From NCBI GenBank assembly GCA_021234155.1, contig JAJEKV010000035.1:12026407-12090406 (forward strand): 64,000 nt of DNA, given 5' to 3'. The notes below the pieces were generated by a model that worked only from the letters and a program-made list of their open reading frames with translations, did no database searches and was not told where the DNA came from. Source of the DNA: Isoetes taiwanensis. Its lineage: Eukaryota; Streptophyta; Lycopodiopsida; Isoetales; Isoetaceae. Position numbers and translations under genes: made by a program. The number at the start of each line of letters is the position of its first letter. Position 1 is the stretch's first letter. Positions 54,500 through 64,000 of this stretch are shown piece after piece.

Positions 54500-55762
54500 A
54501 TGCATTCTTTGGTGTTGCCAGATGGCGCTCTTATCTCCGATCCGGTGAATCTTAAGCAGTATCTTCATCATCACTTTTCTTCATTTTTTGCACGACACCC
54601 ATTGCCCTTTCAGAAGGACATGCAATTGGTCGTGTTGACTAAGGTGCGTCGCATTGTTTCTGAAATGCAGAGGTTGCTTCTTGAGTCCAATATCGTGAAG
54701 GAGGACTTAAAAGTGGCTGTGGCTCTCTTGAAAAGGAACAAGTGCCCTGGTCTTGATGGCTTTCCTATTGAATTCTTTCAGAAGTGTTGGGACTAGTTGG
54801 AGGATGACATATATGATGCCTTTTGTGAGTTTTAGAGATTTAGGAGCCTTGATAAGATTTTGAATACAGGTTGTATCTCTCTCATTCCAAAGAGCAAGGA
54901 ACCCAAGACTATTTCTGACTGGCGACCTATTACATTGCTTTCCTCTGTGTACAAGATCTTTGCTAAGACATTGGCAGAAAGAGTCCGAGACATCTTGGCT
55001 GATGCTATCTCGTCAACACAATCTGGTTTTCTCCCTCGTCGTTGTATTCTCAACAATGTGGCTGCTGCATATGAAGGAATATATTGGGCCCAGTTACAGG
55101 GTCATAGAGCAGTGTATCTTAAGCTTGATTTTGCTAAAGCGTACGATAGTGTTGATTGGGGTTTCTTGGAGAAGTGTCTTCTTGCACTTGGGTTTGGGGA
55201 ATCATTCACAAGGAATGTCATGAAGCTCCATACATCAACCAGATTTACTGTCCTTTTCCAGGGCGAGCCATCTGATATTCTTGTAGTGGGTAGAGGAATT
55301 CGGCAAGGCTGTCCCTTTGCACCCTTGCTTTTCACAATTGTGGCAGAAGTATTATCCCAGCTCTTCTCCGTGGCTACCTAAGATGACATTATTCAAGGCC
55401 TCCCAATGGACGATGGTTCTCAAGAGGTATGTAACCAATATGTCGATGACACTTTTTTGTTCCTAATTGCCGAGGCTGAGAATCTTCGTAATGCTAAGCT
55501 ATTATTAGACACATTCTCCTTAGCATCAGGAGTTCTTGTAGGGTGGCAAAAATGTACAGCTTTGTGGACGTTGGACAGTCCCATCCCTCCCTGTATTTTG
55601 GACTATCCATGGAAGATTCTTCTGCATGGAAATACCACAAAGTTGCTTGGTATCCCAGTTGGAATTCATGTCTCTGCTTCAGATGCTTGGGATGAAATCA
55701 TTAGTGGGTTGCAAAAATATTTGTTTTGGTGGAATATAGCTAAACCGGCCCATGCCCTGTAG
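54500..55762 (+). CDS. LINE reverse transcriptase remnant, one frame with stops
   Basis: A single frame spans 1.26 kb with TAG at 54794 and 54833, TAA at 55379 and TAG at 55760. Motifs: KRNKCPGLDGFPIEFFQ, GCISLIPKSKEPKTISDWRP, QSGFLPRRCILNN, YLKLDFAKAYDSVDW, GRGIRQGCPFAPLLF and the catalytic YVDDTFLF (55439-55450). So the palm aspartates survive and damage is mostly nonsense mutation. Confidence 0.92.
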
Positions 55763-55806
55763 AATCATCAAGCGCTAAATGTGTTCTTAGTAATACTCAT
55801 GTCTAC

Positions 55807-56329
55807 ATGGCGTCTGCTCTATTAGCTCCACAGTGTAAGATGGAGGAGATTGTGCGTATCGTCAAAAATTTTATTTGGGGTGGAAATGAGTTAGGAGCGG
55901 TGGTCAAGGTAGCTTGGGCGAAATGCATTAGACCTAAGGCAGCTGGTGGTCTTGGTATGTTGGATTTTCACCTCCAAAGCAAGGTGATGATATCAAAGTT
56001 TATTTGGAGGATTTTCATTGGTAAGGATATTCGCCGGCCTCGAGGTCATTGGTGCAAATCGATTCAAGATTGTCTCCCATTTCATAAGGCCACCATTAAG
56101 CCCCTCCTTCCTTTTATCATATGCATCCATATCCTAATGCTTCTCCCTTTCTAAAGGGGTTGCTTGCCGCTTGGGACACTATCAGGTCTCTTTTCCATAT
56201 TAATCCTGAGGCATGTCTTCAGTTGTCCACTCCATGCTGGTGGATTCCTTTGCAGGACACTCCAGAGAATGTGCCTCTAAGTGTGGCTGTTCATCCAAAG
56301 ACACAACGACGATGGATAGCAGCTGGTAT
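55807..56329 (+). CDS. LINE RT C-terminal remnant
   Basis: IVKNFIWGGNELGAVVKVAW, then AKCIRPKAAGGLGMLDFH match the conserved stretch after plant L1 RT. A frame change near 56120 continues with PYPNASPFLKGLLAAWDTI and RWIAAG, where the large insertion begins. Confidence 0.85.
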
Positions 56330-59026
56330 ATGTAGCATTATAACAGGGGGTTTTTTTTGTGATTTTATACGCTTTTTGGCATGGTTTTCATATGATTTCA
56401 TGGGCGTATTGCACGAGGCATACTAATCAGTATATCTAGAGTGCACCAAGTTTTTGCATGCAATTTGTGCAATTTTTGTTTCATGCTCCTCAATGAAAGT
56501 TAAGATCGAGGGGCTTACAAAGAAAGCCCTCTTTAATCCAAAAAGATCCTGTGGCTTATAATGAAAGCCCTTTTCTCATGAAATTCGAGACATTCTAATT
56601 AGGGCACGGTTAGGGTTTGTGGTTGCCCCTTTGCATGAGCCTTCCTTTCGCTTTTACACAATCACTTCGCAATGGTCACAACAAGTGTACCCGGGCATTG
56701 CTCTTTTCATCATCGGCTAAAAATCCGGATTCTAGGAAAAGGTTAGGGCCGATCGGTTCGTGTTTCGCTCAGTTCTAAGTATGACCGAGTAACAAGGTGA
56801 ATAATTTGGGCTCTTTTAGATCATACTTCTCTTATTACCTTCACTCTTTGTGATTCTCAGAGCATCGATTGGGAAGAAAGGAGTAGATGCGCACCCATTT
56901 GATTCCTTCCCCGCTTTTCCCTTTGTCGGGACGCTTTTGCTTGCAAGGCAAATCCTAAATGGATTATTGGACCAAAAAATGCATAACATGCATGGCCGAC
57001 CAGGCTCAAAGGCAAAGCACTTTGTGGGATAGCTTGGCGATATACATGAAAATGAATCTGCTGGACTTAATGCTTGAAGTTCTTCTCAGATCCGTGATTT
57101 ATCAGGAATGTTGAGCTTGAGCTTGTGTGTTTTGTCTGACAGATACAATTATGCTGGAACGATATTGGTTTTGTAAGATTCATAACTGGTTATGTGTCCT
57201 TTTTTGGCACTACTACACTAACATGGGCTAGAAAACCTCTGTCAGTCTTAGTCCAACAGAAGCAAAGCTTAACTCTGCAACTGTGCATCTCTGCATTGTA
57301 GTTTTTGAATGTCCTGCTTGTTATAAGTCTTTCTTTCATTTTGGGGACAGAATAGGCCGTTGCTGAATTTGGAGCCATAACACATGGTATAAGTTCGAAA
57401 AGGAGGATCTTTGTTATGGATTACTTCAGGTATATTCTTGAAGAAGCCAACAGATTTAAGAAAGATGGTTGCATATGCATGCACTGTGTGAATCATTTGC
57501 GTAATGCCTTCTAGAAGTATCATATCCTTAGTACCGCCTTGCCATTTCTGACAGGGCAATCTTATTACTTCAAGTATTTCAAATTTCATTTCACCGCCGC
57601 TGGTGTTATCGGTTTATCTTTCTTCTTTTTTAGAAACATGCAACCGCCGATTCTAATCCGCATAAATATATCCGCCTTTCTCGGACTAGCAAGATTCAAG
57701 CATAGGCATGCCATATTATTAGTATATATCAAATGCCTTTTTAATCAAATAGCCCGTATTAATGGGATATATACATTGGTCTCATGAATTTCTTGAACTT
57801 ATGCGGTTCCCTTTTACAAAATATCTGCTGCTGAATTGTTTTCTGTGGAAAAGGATTCTCAAATGCCCTCATAAAAAAGTTCAGAACTTTGCATTTTGTC
57901 AGTGCTCCACAATTCTTATACATATTTAAGATTGCAAGCTGAATGTCGGTTCAAGGTAAGTATAAAAATGTTCATTCCTCACGAAGATAAAATGCTTACG
58001 ATTTTCATATTGTAGTTGGCGGGTTGGACTATTGGACAGGGTGAGCACAGGCAATGTTTGGATTGAATGAAGCCCTGGTTGGGAAATGGGTCGACAGGTT
58101 CTAATAGATTTATGCCAGGGTTCTTGCATTTTTTTCTCTGCTCTTCCTTTCTAGTGCCGCAGGTCCACGCTCTGGCTATATGCTTGCTTAGCTGCATCTT
58201 TCATTTTAGCTTATATTTTTTGTTAAGGTTTTGGAGATAATCCTAGAAAAGCTCTCTCCGACGCCATCTGCACCTTTCCCTCTGATACAGATGTCTATTC
58301 CTAAATGCCACAATTAAAAAGCTCTCCGCACTTTGTTTTTGGCAGTGAATACATCTAGCAACATTTCGAAGATATCAAGTATTCTGCAAAATCATTTTTT
58401 AAAGTGTTCTTTGATACTTGAATGAACCATTCAATCGATTACAAACATATCGAGGTAATGAAAAAAGATTATATTGTGCGCAAGAGTTATTATCTACATA
58501 TTGAACTATTCAATAATCTTGTAACATATGCTTGAAACAATGCTTGAAGTCTTTATTTTCCTCTTGAAGTCTTTATTTTCATGTTTGCCTTCAAATCCTT
58601 TGATAACATAAATCATTAATAATCTCCCCCTTAATAATAGAACTCATATTTTTAGTTCTATTCACGTTTATGGATTTTTAGCTTAAATTGCTTATATTCG
58701 CAATATCAACTCATCCAAGTGTCATGTAACGTTGTTTGTTTTTGGCCCCGAAGGGGCGAAAATTTTTTTTAACCTATAACACAAACCATTACATTATTAC
58801 ACGCATTAAAATTAAATTCCCCCTTAAACCCCCTTTTGTTTGGGTGCATATTCACACGGGGGGTGACGTAGGGCAGCGAGAGCCCTTATAATTATGTTTT
58901 GCATGTACAAAATCAACACCATATAGTTTATAGCCTGAAATCTTATAGTATTTTGCAAATCTTGTTATATAGTATAACGAATTCTGTACATCCATACCCC
59001 ACAAACGAGGAACTTTGTGTACGGTG
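56330..59026 (+). mobile_element. 2.7-kb composite insertion in the LINE, class unknown
   Basis: It lies between CAGCTGGTAT (56320-56329) and CAGCTTGGTAT (59027-59037), an imperfect 10/11-bp direct repeat that may be the target duplication. Its head (ATGTAGCATTATAACAGGG to about 56560) is shared with 33073-33300 and its tail (58728-59026) with 35357-35700. In between, 56.6-58.7 kb holds no recognised gene. A 60-aa piece (RASIGKKGVDAHPFDSFPAF) follows a CAG at 56861 and could be a captured exon. Confidence 0.65.
58728..59026 (+). repeat. Partial copy of the 35.4-kb foldback element
   Basis: TTTTTGGCCCCGAAGGGGC, TTTGGGTGCATATTCACACG, GGTGACGTAGGGCAGCGAG, CCCCACAAACGAGGAAC and GTACGGTG match the 35.4-kb element. 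The right arm is absent and the core runs in the opposite direction relative to the left arm. Confidence 0.82.
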
Positions 59027-59766
59027 CAGCTTGGTATGAGTCTGGTCATCTCATGTCATGGGAAGCATTTAGAACAAAGTTCTTGTTGTACAGATGGGAC
59101 AGAGTAATCTGGAATCATATTGCTGCATTGTTGCCACAGGATTCTGGTCCACAGATTGAGGTAGTCATATGGGGTTGCCATCAGGGTATCCAGCCAGGGC
59201 GGTTTGTGTCTTCTGTGTATAAATTGCTTTTGCATTCTGAAATCCTGCCTCCATCTAATAGGTGGCATCTTCAGGTCCCTCAGCCACAATGGAAAAGTGT
59301 TTGGATATGGGTATGGAATAAGCTGCTTCATCCCAAAGTGGTAGTTTTGTGGTGGCAAGTGATCCATAGATGCCTCAGAGTCAACAGGTTGGTCCATAAA
59401 ATGGATAATCGGTTTTCAGAGCTCTGTCCTTTATGCCTGCAAAGGGTTGAGAGTATTGAGCATTGTTTTTTCTTGTGTGAGCGGCTTCGGCAGGCATGGT
59501 CTTGGTTGTTGACCCTATTTGGCACGTCTCGATCTAGCCAGCAAATTTTGCTTGCTATCTATCCTGATGCTTGGCCCAAACTACGGAAACGAGCTTTTCA
59601 TCTCGCATGTGGCTGGCTTTTATGGTCAATCTGGAAGAGAAGGAGGTTGTTTATCTTTAAGGGCGTAGATACTGCAGATGAGATTGTTCTTCAGTGGGTA
59701 CAAAATAAAATTGTTATGGCTTACAATTGTTCTTCTCTTGATCAAGAGAAGAAAGTACTGATCTGA
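59027..59766 (+). CDS. LINE C-terminal zf-RVT domain remnant
   Basis: One open frame includes AAWYESGHLMSWEAFRTKF, WNHIAALLPQD, SVYKLLLH, VWIWVWNKLLHPKVVVLWWQ, VIHRCLRVNRLVHKM and CPLCLQRVESIEHCFFLC. The last is the CxxC-H-C zinc-binding pattern of the zf-RVT domain of plant non-LTR retrotransposons. It ends QEKKVLI and a TGA. Before the insertion it was continuous with the RT part. Confidence 0.88.
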
Positions 59767-59879
59767 CATACTTACCTTCAGATTCATTCTTTTGCATAGG
59801 CAGGTGGTTGTGCTCAGTTGGATCGGTTTGTCCACTGGGGTTATAATCCTGTCTTTGCATTTTATGTTGCTCTATTTCT

Positions 59880-59935
59880 TACTTGGTGAATAAAGCTTGT
59901 CGTCCTTCAAAAAAAAAATAAAAAAAATCTTGCTG
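59880..59935 (+). terminator. LINE 3' end: AATAAA and poly(A) tract
   Basis: GTGAATAAAGCTTGTCG at 59886 is followed by AAAAAAAAAATAAAAAAAA at 59911-59929. This marks the RNA 3' end copied at insertion. Confidence 0.8.
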
Positions 59936-59971
59936 TTAACATAGGGTCCTAACTCCTTAATTTTTACAAAA

Positions 59972-60705
59972 GGGAAATTTACCAAATTAACCCTAATTGT
60001 TGACTTATTTCTCAAAAAGCCCTTAGTATTTTTGAAATTCCTAAAATGCCCTTAATTCTTAAGTATTTTCCCAAATAGCCCTTTGTAATTTAAAAATCAA
60101 CAGAGATAAGCGTATCATTCCAATACTAGAAATAATCGAAGACAATAAATTTAATGTTTTTACAAAAATTGTATTGAAGGAGAAACTTTGTGGGCATCTT
60201 GTGGAGAAGCTGTTTCATACCCATCCAGGTTACTTGTAGAGCTCATTTTGCTATTGATATCTTGGAGCTATTTATCCTCCAATTATTGAACTTCTTAAAA
60301 ATAATGAATTGTTGCTTCTACAACATGTCGTCCTCCTGGCAGGCCTAAAAGAAAATGGGATAAGGCAGAAGATAGGGATTGAGAAAAGCGTGTGTACAAG
60401 TGCACACGTTGTGGTAATGTCCGGCAAAATGAAAGCAGGCGCAGAAATCCTATTTGACATTTCTGTTGTATATTTTTATCATAATGATTTTTTGAAATTT
60501 ATTTTCCAAATTATTGCCTCTATAAGAAACACTTCCTCTGTAAAAAATGATCCTCTATATAAATATGTGCTTTTTGGTAATTTTTTTGATACAACGGGCT
60601 ATTTGGGAAAATACTTAAGAATTAAGGGCATTTTGGGAATTTCAAAAATACAAAGGGCTTTTTGGGAATTAAGTGAACAATTAAGGTTATTTTAGTAAAT
60701 TTTCC
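59972..60705 (+). mobile_element. Non-autonomous Mutator-like element (MULE), 734 bp
   Basis: Inverted terminal repeats of about 115 bp start GGGAAATTTACCAAATTAAC on the left and GGAAAATTTACTAAAATAAC (complement) on the right. Flanking direct repeats TTTACAAAA (59963-59971) and TTTACGAAA (60706-60714) match at 8 of 9 bases, the target size of MULEs. Inside, at 60325-60450, a frame reads CRPPGRPKRKWDKAEDR, a stop, then KRVYKCTRCGNVRQNESRRR. This resembles the GRPKKKR-CSRCG-GHN-C zinc-knuckle end of MULE transposases. The transposase is otherwise missing. Confidence 0.88.
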
Positions 60706-60714
60706 TTTACGAAA

Positions 60715-63330
60715 TTGCATTCTGTTGAAGGAATTTCCACAGCCTTATCTGTGCTTTCCTCTACTAAAGAACTTAGATTCAACATGATTTGGTAATCATT
60801 CTTGATGCTTAAGTATCGCTTATCCACATCTCGAATTCTTCCCTTGGAAATATAGTAAATTTTCCCTAACTAAAACACAAGCAATAAAGTATCCACAATG
60901 TTTGCATGCAAGAGTACTAAAAGATTACAATTACAGCTCATTTGTTCATCAACTAGCTGGACATGGAAGACATGTCCTGCACCATCTACATTTCTATACG
61001 TTCTGAGCGGTCCTCTTTCTGTTAGCCGGACTTTAATGGTCCAATTCAGTACATAAGAATTGAGTTATGCCACATGCAAGATCCGTTTACTGAATTCCTT
61101 CTCAACTTGATTCCCAAGCTTTCTTCTATCAGCATTTGTAATAAAAAAGGAAAGCTACCTAGTCACTTGCTCAGCAAAACAGGAATGTTCATGTGCACCT
61201 CAAATTTGCAATACAAAAAGTCAGCCTAGTGAATCACATAATTCACAGAACAAAAAGGGTTCTCTACATCTGAAGCTAAAAACAGGCAATCCAAAAATTA
61301 CATAGGGGCATATCTTTTCTAAACTAACAAGATTGCATATTGAACGAGAGCAAATCATCGAAACGGGGGGCAAAAAGAATATTCCTAGAAGATTCCATAT
61401 TTTTGGTAAAAAAAAGGGCTAAAATAAGGAAAAATTTAAAATGAAGAGATGAAATTTATTTTGCCTCCCTAAAAGTGGCCAGATTTTTCTAAAAAATAGA
61501 CAATAAGAAAAGTTGCTACAATAAATAGACTTTTTCAAAGACAGTTAAAATTTGCCTCAATTTTGTTTTGGACAGAACTTCAATTTTTTAGAGGATAAAA
61601 ATTTCAAGTAAAATAACAACTAAAGTGTGCAATGAAACATAGCATTTCCAAAATTTGAAGATTTCATCTTCAATACTCACATCTAAAATTTACAAGTTTT
61701 TGGGACTCAATTGTAAAAAACATGTGAGAGCAAGAGCAAGGGATCACGCACGTCTTCATGAGACAAATGTCAATATTACAATCTTATAACGCACGTCTTC
61801 ATGAGACAAATGTGAATATTACAATCTTATAAATGCAATTCAAAACGCTGTTATCGCCATCTTTAGTCTCAATAATGACTGCATCTTTGCTTTCTACAAC
61901 ATTGAAAAGATGAAAAAATTAGCATTTATTTCTTTTGTTCAAAATGTGGAGGTACTGACAAAAAGCATTTCTTGCTTCTGTGTTATTTTTGTAAAGATAT
62001 TTCGCTTTAGATCATTTTTTCGGCAACGATGAAGGTATTTTGTATTAGGTTAGTTCTTGTTGGCAACGAAATCTGAGCAAAGCAATTTGAATCGGATCAT
62101 GCTCATCGGTCCTCTGAATCTGGCATGGCGACATGTTGAGCTAAGTGAAGGTAATTTTCCTGCGTTAATCTGCCAGGTAGAAGAAAGCATGTCATTTTTG
62201 TCATTTTTTCGTATGAAATCTTGGCACCAAACATGTCTAAATTGGATCTCTTCAAATTTGTATGAATCGGTTCATCTTAGGCTCAAGCATGTGCTCAGTT
62301 CTTCTGTTTGGTAGATTCTGATAATTTTATATTCAGGTGCGGCATTTGATCTACTTAGTAAGTTTTCTTGTACTAAGTGCGCTTCTTCTTATATCTCAGA
62401 GTCAGATCATCCATCCTATCCTATCAAATATACGCTTCGCCAAACATTAGTAAGTATTCACTTCTGCTTTAAGTAGCTATGCTAGTTCCTTCCTTCCTTC
62501 ACATCCCCTTACATGTTCTATATTTCCTATCAATATTATGCAGTTCTTACTTTATTTTACTTTCTCAATTTCTACAATTGCTAGAGTATCTACTTCTGGT
62601 CTATCTATTGTATCCTCATATCCTCTTACACTTCTCTTGCAAATCTGCTGCAAAATCCAATCTAGGCAAGATCAACAATTTTTTCGCAAGATGTAACTGC
62701 AGAATTCATGTCAAACGAAAATGTAACTTGTGCATTGTAATTCACATCCTTCTCAGTATACATAGCATATAAAACCTTCTAAGCTTGTAAATGTAGAATT
62801 TTGTTTCTTATTATAGGGAATATTTTTTAAGCTTGTGACATGGATTTGCCTTTAATTTTTACAGAGAAGCAGCAGGCGGATTCTTCAAAATGCAACAAAT
62901 GTGCTTGTTCTATTTTATAATTTTCGTGATTTACATATGCTGGTTCAACATGCTGGTTTTGTTGGTTTCTGATGTTGCTGCACCTTTCTCTCTTTTTTAT
63001 TTGGGCAAGGGCATTGGAAGCCACAGCCAGGCAGAGATGTGGATATCAAAGGCTTAAATTTTTGGGTGCTCTGGTCTCCAATCAGAGCACCATAGCTCTA
63101 GGGATCATTATTTTCATGTAGCATCATTATAGGCATTATTGTTTTCATTGTTTTTGTGTTCTTGGTTGAGAACATGCATCATTGTTTTCATGTGGCTCTT
63201 TGGGGCATTACCATAGACTACCATGTTGAGACTGAGAAACAATTTGATGTGGCCAATTCTGCTATGGAGCGCTCTAAAGACGATGAATATGTTTTCAGAA
63301 GGGCTTATGTACATGTCCTTAAAATAAAGT
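60715..63330. other. No gene recognised (2.6 kb); 43-bp tandem duplication at 61746-61831
   Basis: An ACGCACGTCTTCATGAGAC unit of 43 bp is doubled with one difference. ORFs of 60-100 aa on both strands are unrecognised. AT-rich, no repeat boundary seen. Confidence 0.5.
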
Positions 63331-63339
63331 TTTGATGGG

Positions 63340-63389
63340 GAGAGATGCGAACCCACTAAGCTGTGTATTGGAAAGCCACTTTGGCCAGC
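63340..63389 (-). repeat. tRNA-like Pol III promoter fragment
   Basis: On the minus strand TGGCCAAAGTGG (A-box-like, recalling Leu/Ser tRNAs) precedes GTGGGTTCGCATCTC (B box) by about 30 bases. It abuts the LINE copy at 63390. A SINE head or tRNA relic. Confidence 0.45.
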
Positions 63390-64000
63390 CACGAGACAGG
63401 TTTTCTACCCCTTCAACGGGCTGCACCGGAACGCCATATCATTTACTTCCAGAAGGTGGTCGCTATGGGTGATACACGTTTGCCCAACCTTGCTTTGGCC
63501 ATGGCGATGGGTCCCCAACGCCTGAAAGCCTGCTGGAAGGACAAGCAAGCTCAGTGGTTCTCACGCTGGGGTGTACAGGCAAACAGATGCGTACATGTAA
63601 GGATAAAGAAAGATCACAAAGCACTTAAGCTGTTCCTAGATGCTACTTTCCTTCACAAGCTCTGGGATGCAGATGCTCTGACGCACATTAAGCTAGCACA
63701 CTATCAGCAGGAAGTTAATCCTAGGCTCAATGAGGCCCACACCAGTATTTGTACACCCGGGCCACCCATGAAGAAGCGCAGACTTATAGCTTCCATTCGC
63801 GACGGGTGCACATTGCCTCCGCATTGAGACGACGCTGGGCTCGAAGCACGAGCAAAAGGCTTTGCCGCTGTTGCCACCGTGGCCATTGAGGATGAATGTC
63901 ATGCCCTCCGATCCGCCAACCGTCGCTGGGTTTGTTCGGGTCATACCTCCGTGAGGTTATGGATGCATCTGACTTCGGCCGTGGTCCTCCGAGACGGTAT
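63390..64000 (+). mobile_element. LINE copy D, best-preserved C-terminal region, runs off the window
   Basis: One open frame to 63827: HETGFLPLQRAAPERHIIYF, MAMGPQRLKACWKDKQAQW, VRIKKDHKALKLFLDATFLH, KLWDADALTHIKLAHYQQ and GPPMKKRRLIASIRDG. After a frame shift near 63820 a CRCC-H-EDECHAL segment gives the zinc-knuckle end. The 5' truncation is at ~63390. It serves as reference for the other copies. Confidence 0.85.

Larger units (their letters stand above)
52407..59935 (+). mobile_element. L1-type LINE, decayed, with a 2.7-kb insertion
   Basis: Order on the plus strand: ORF1 with a DUF4283-like domain, a proline/glycine-rich repeat linker, an APE-type endonuclease, RT, the RT C-terminal part, and a zinc-binding RT-associated domain (zf-RVT), then a poly(A)-like end at 59910-59929 after an AATAAA at 59889. 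This is the plant L1 layout. Many stops and several frameshifts. The insertion 56330-59026 separates the RT C-terminus from zf-RVT. The 5' end is not defined. Confidence 0.93.

Overview
This window looks like nuclear DNA of a land plant, most likely a seed-free vascular plant such as a fern. That placement is an impression from family resemblance and genome style. The evidence is an intron-bearing nuclear gene for a chloroplast protein, plant PPR, acetyl-CoA synthetase, sucrose synthase and LRR relics, six copies of the plant telomere unit CCCTAAA, and a dense load of LTR retrotransposons, LINEs, SINEs and foldback DNA elements. There are no operons, rRNA genes, CRISPR arrays or bacterial genes. 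Only one gene looks intact: the two-exon LTD/GDC1 gene at 50599-51390, which encodes a chloroplast factor for light-harvesting protein import.

Layout. 1-3.2 kb: dispersed and tandem repeats. 3.6-7.1 kb (minus strand): three decayed exons of acetyl-CoA synthetase, then a PPR pseudogene with frameshifts, a stop and a 322-bp inverted-repeat transposon. 8.3-9.4 kb: a LINE 3' end, a ~120-bp minisatellite, a tRNA-like SINE head and a heat-shock-element-like cluster. 9.4-24.3 kb: a LINE split exactly by a 13,775-bp LTR retrotransposon (9995-23769) with ~1.6-kb LTRs, a GCGCT target duplication, a primer-binding site and a polypurine tract, but no recognisable gag or pol. Its internal region carries SINE heads, tandem duplications and a second LTR head.

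24.3-33 kb: no recognised genes, but several tandem and foldback repeats, including a family built on GGAAACCTCCCC. 33-36 kb: a repeat segment holding a sucrose synthase fragment and a large foldback. Parts of both ends of this segment recur in an insertion at 56.3-59.0 kb. 36.8-38.7 kb: tandem repeats, an interstitial telomeric tract and an array very rich in ACGT-core palindromes. 40.5-47.7 kb: two LINE fragments and a decayed minus-strand Ty3/gypsy chromovirus (chromodomain, integrase, RNase H, RT, partial protease), itself interrupted by a SINE and by an AT-rich repeat. Its truncated LTR is related to the LTR of the 13.8-kb element.

49.4-51.4 kb: an LRR relic, a 92-bp foldback and the LTD gene. 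52.4-59.9 kb: a decayed L1-type LINE ending in poly(A), interrupted by the 2.7-kb insertion. 59.97-60.7 kb: a non-autonomous Mutator-like element with ~115-bp TIRs. The window ends in the best-preserved copy of the LINE family seen at 9.4, 23.8, 40.5 and 41.6 kb.

Most of the sequence is layered transposon debris, so insertion order is its main story. All calls come from reading the sequence by eye. Family names rest on motifs, and clade-level names are tentative.
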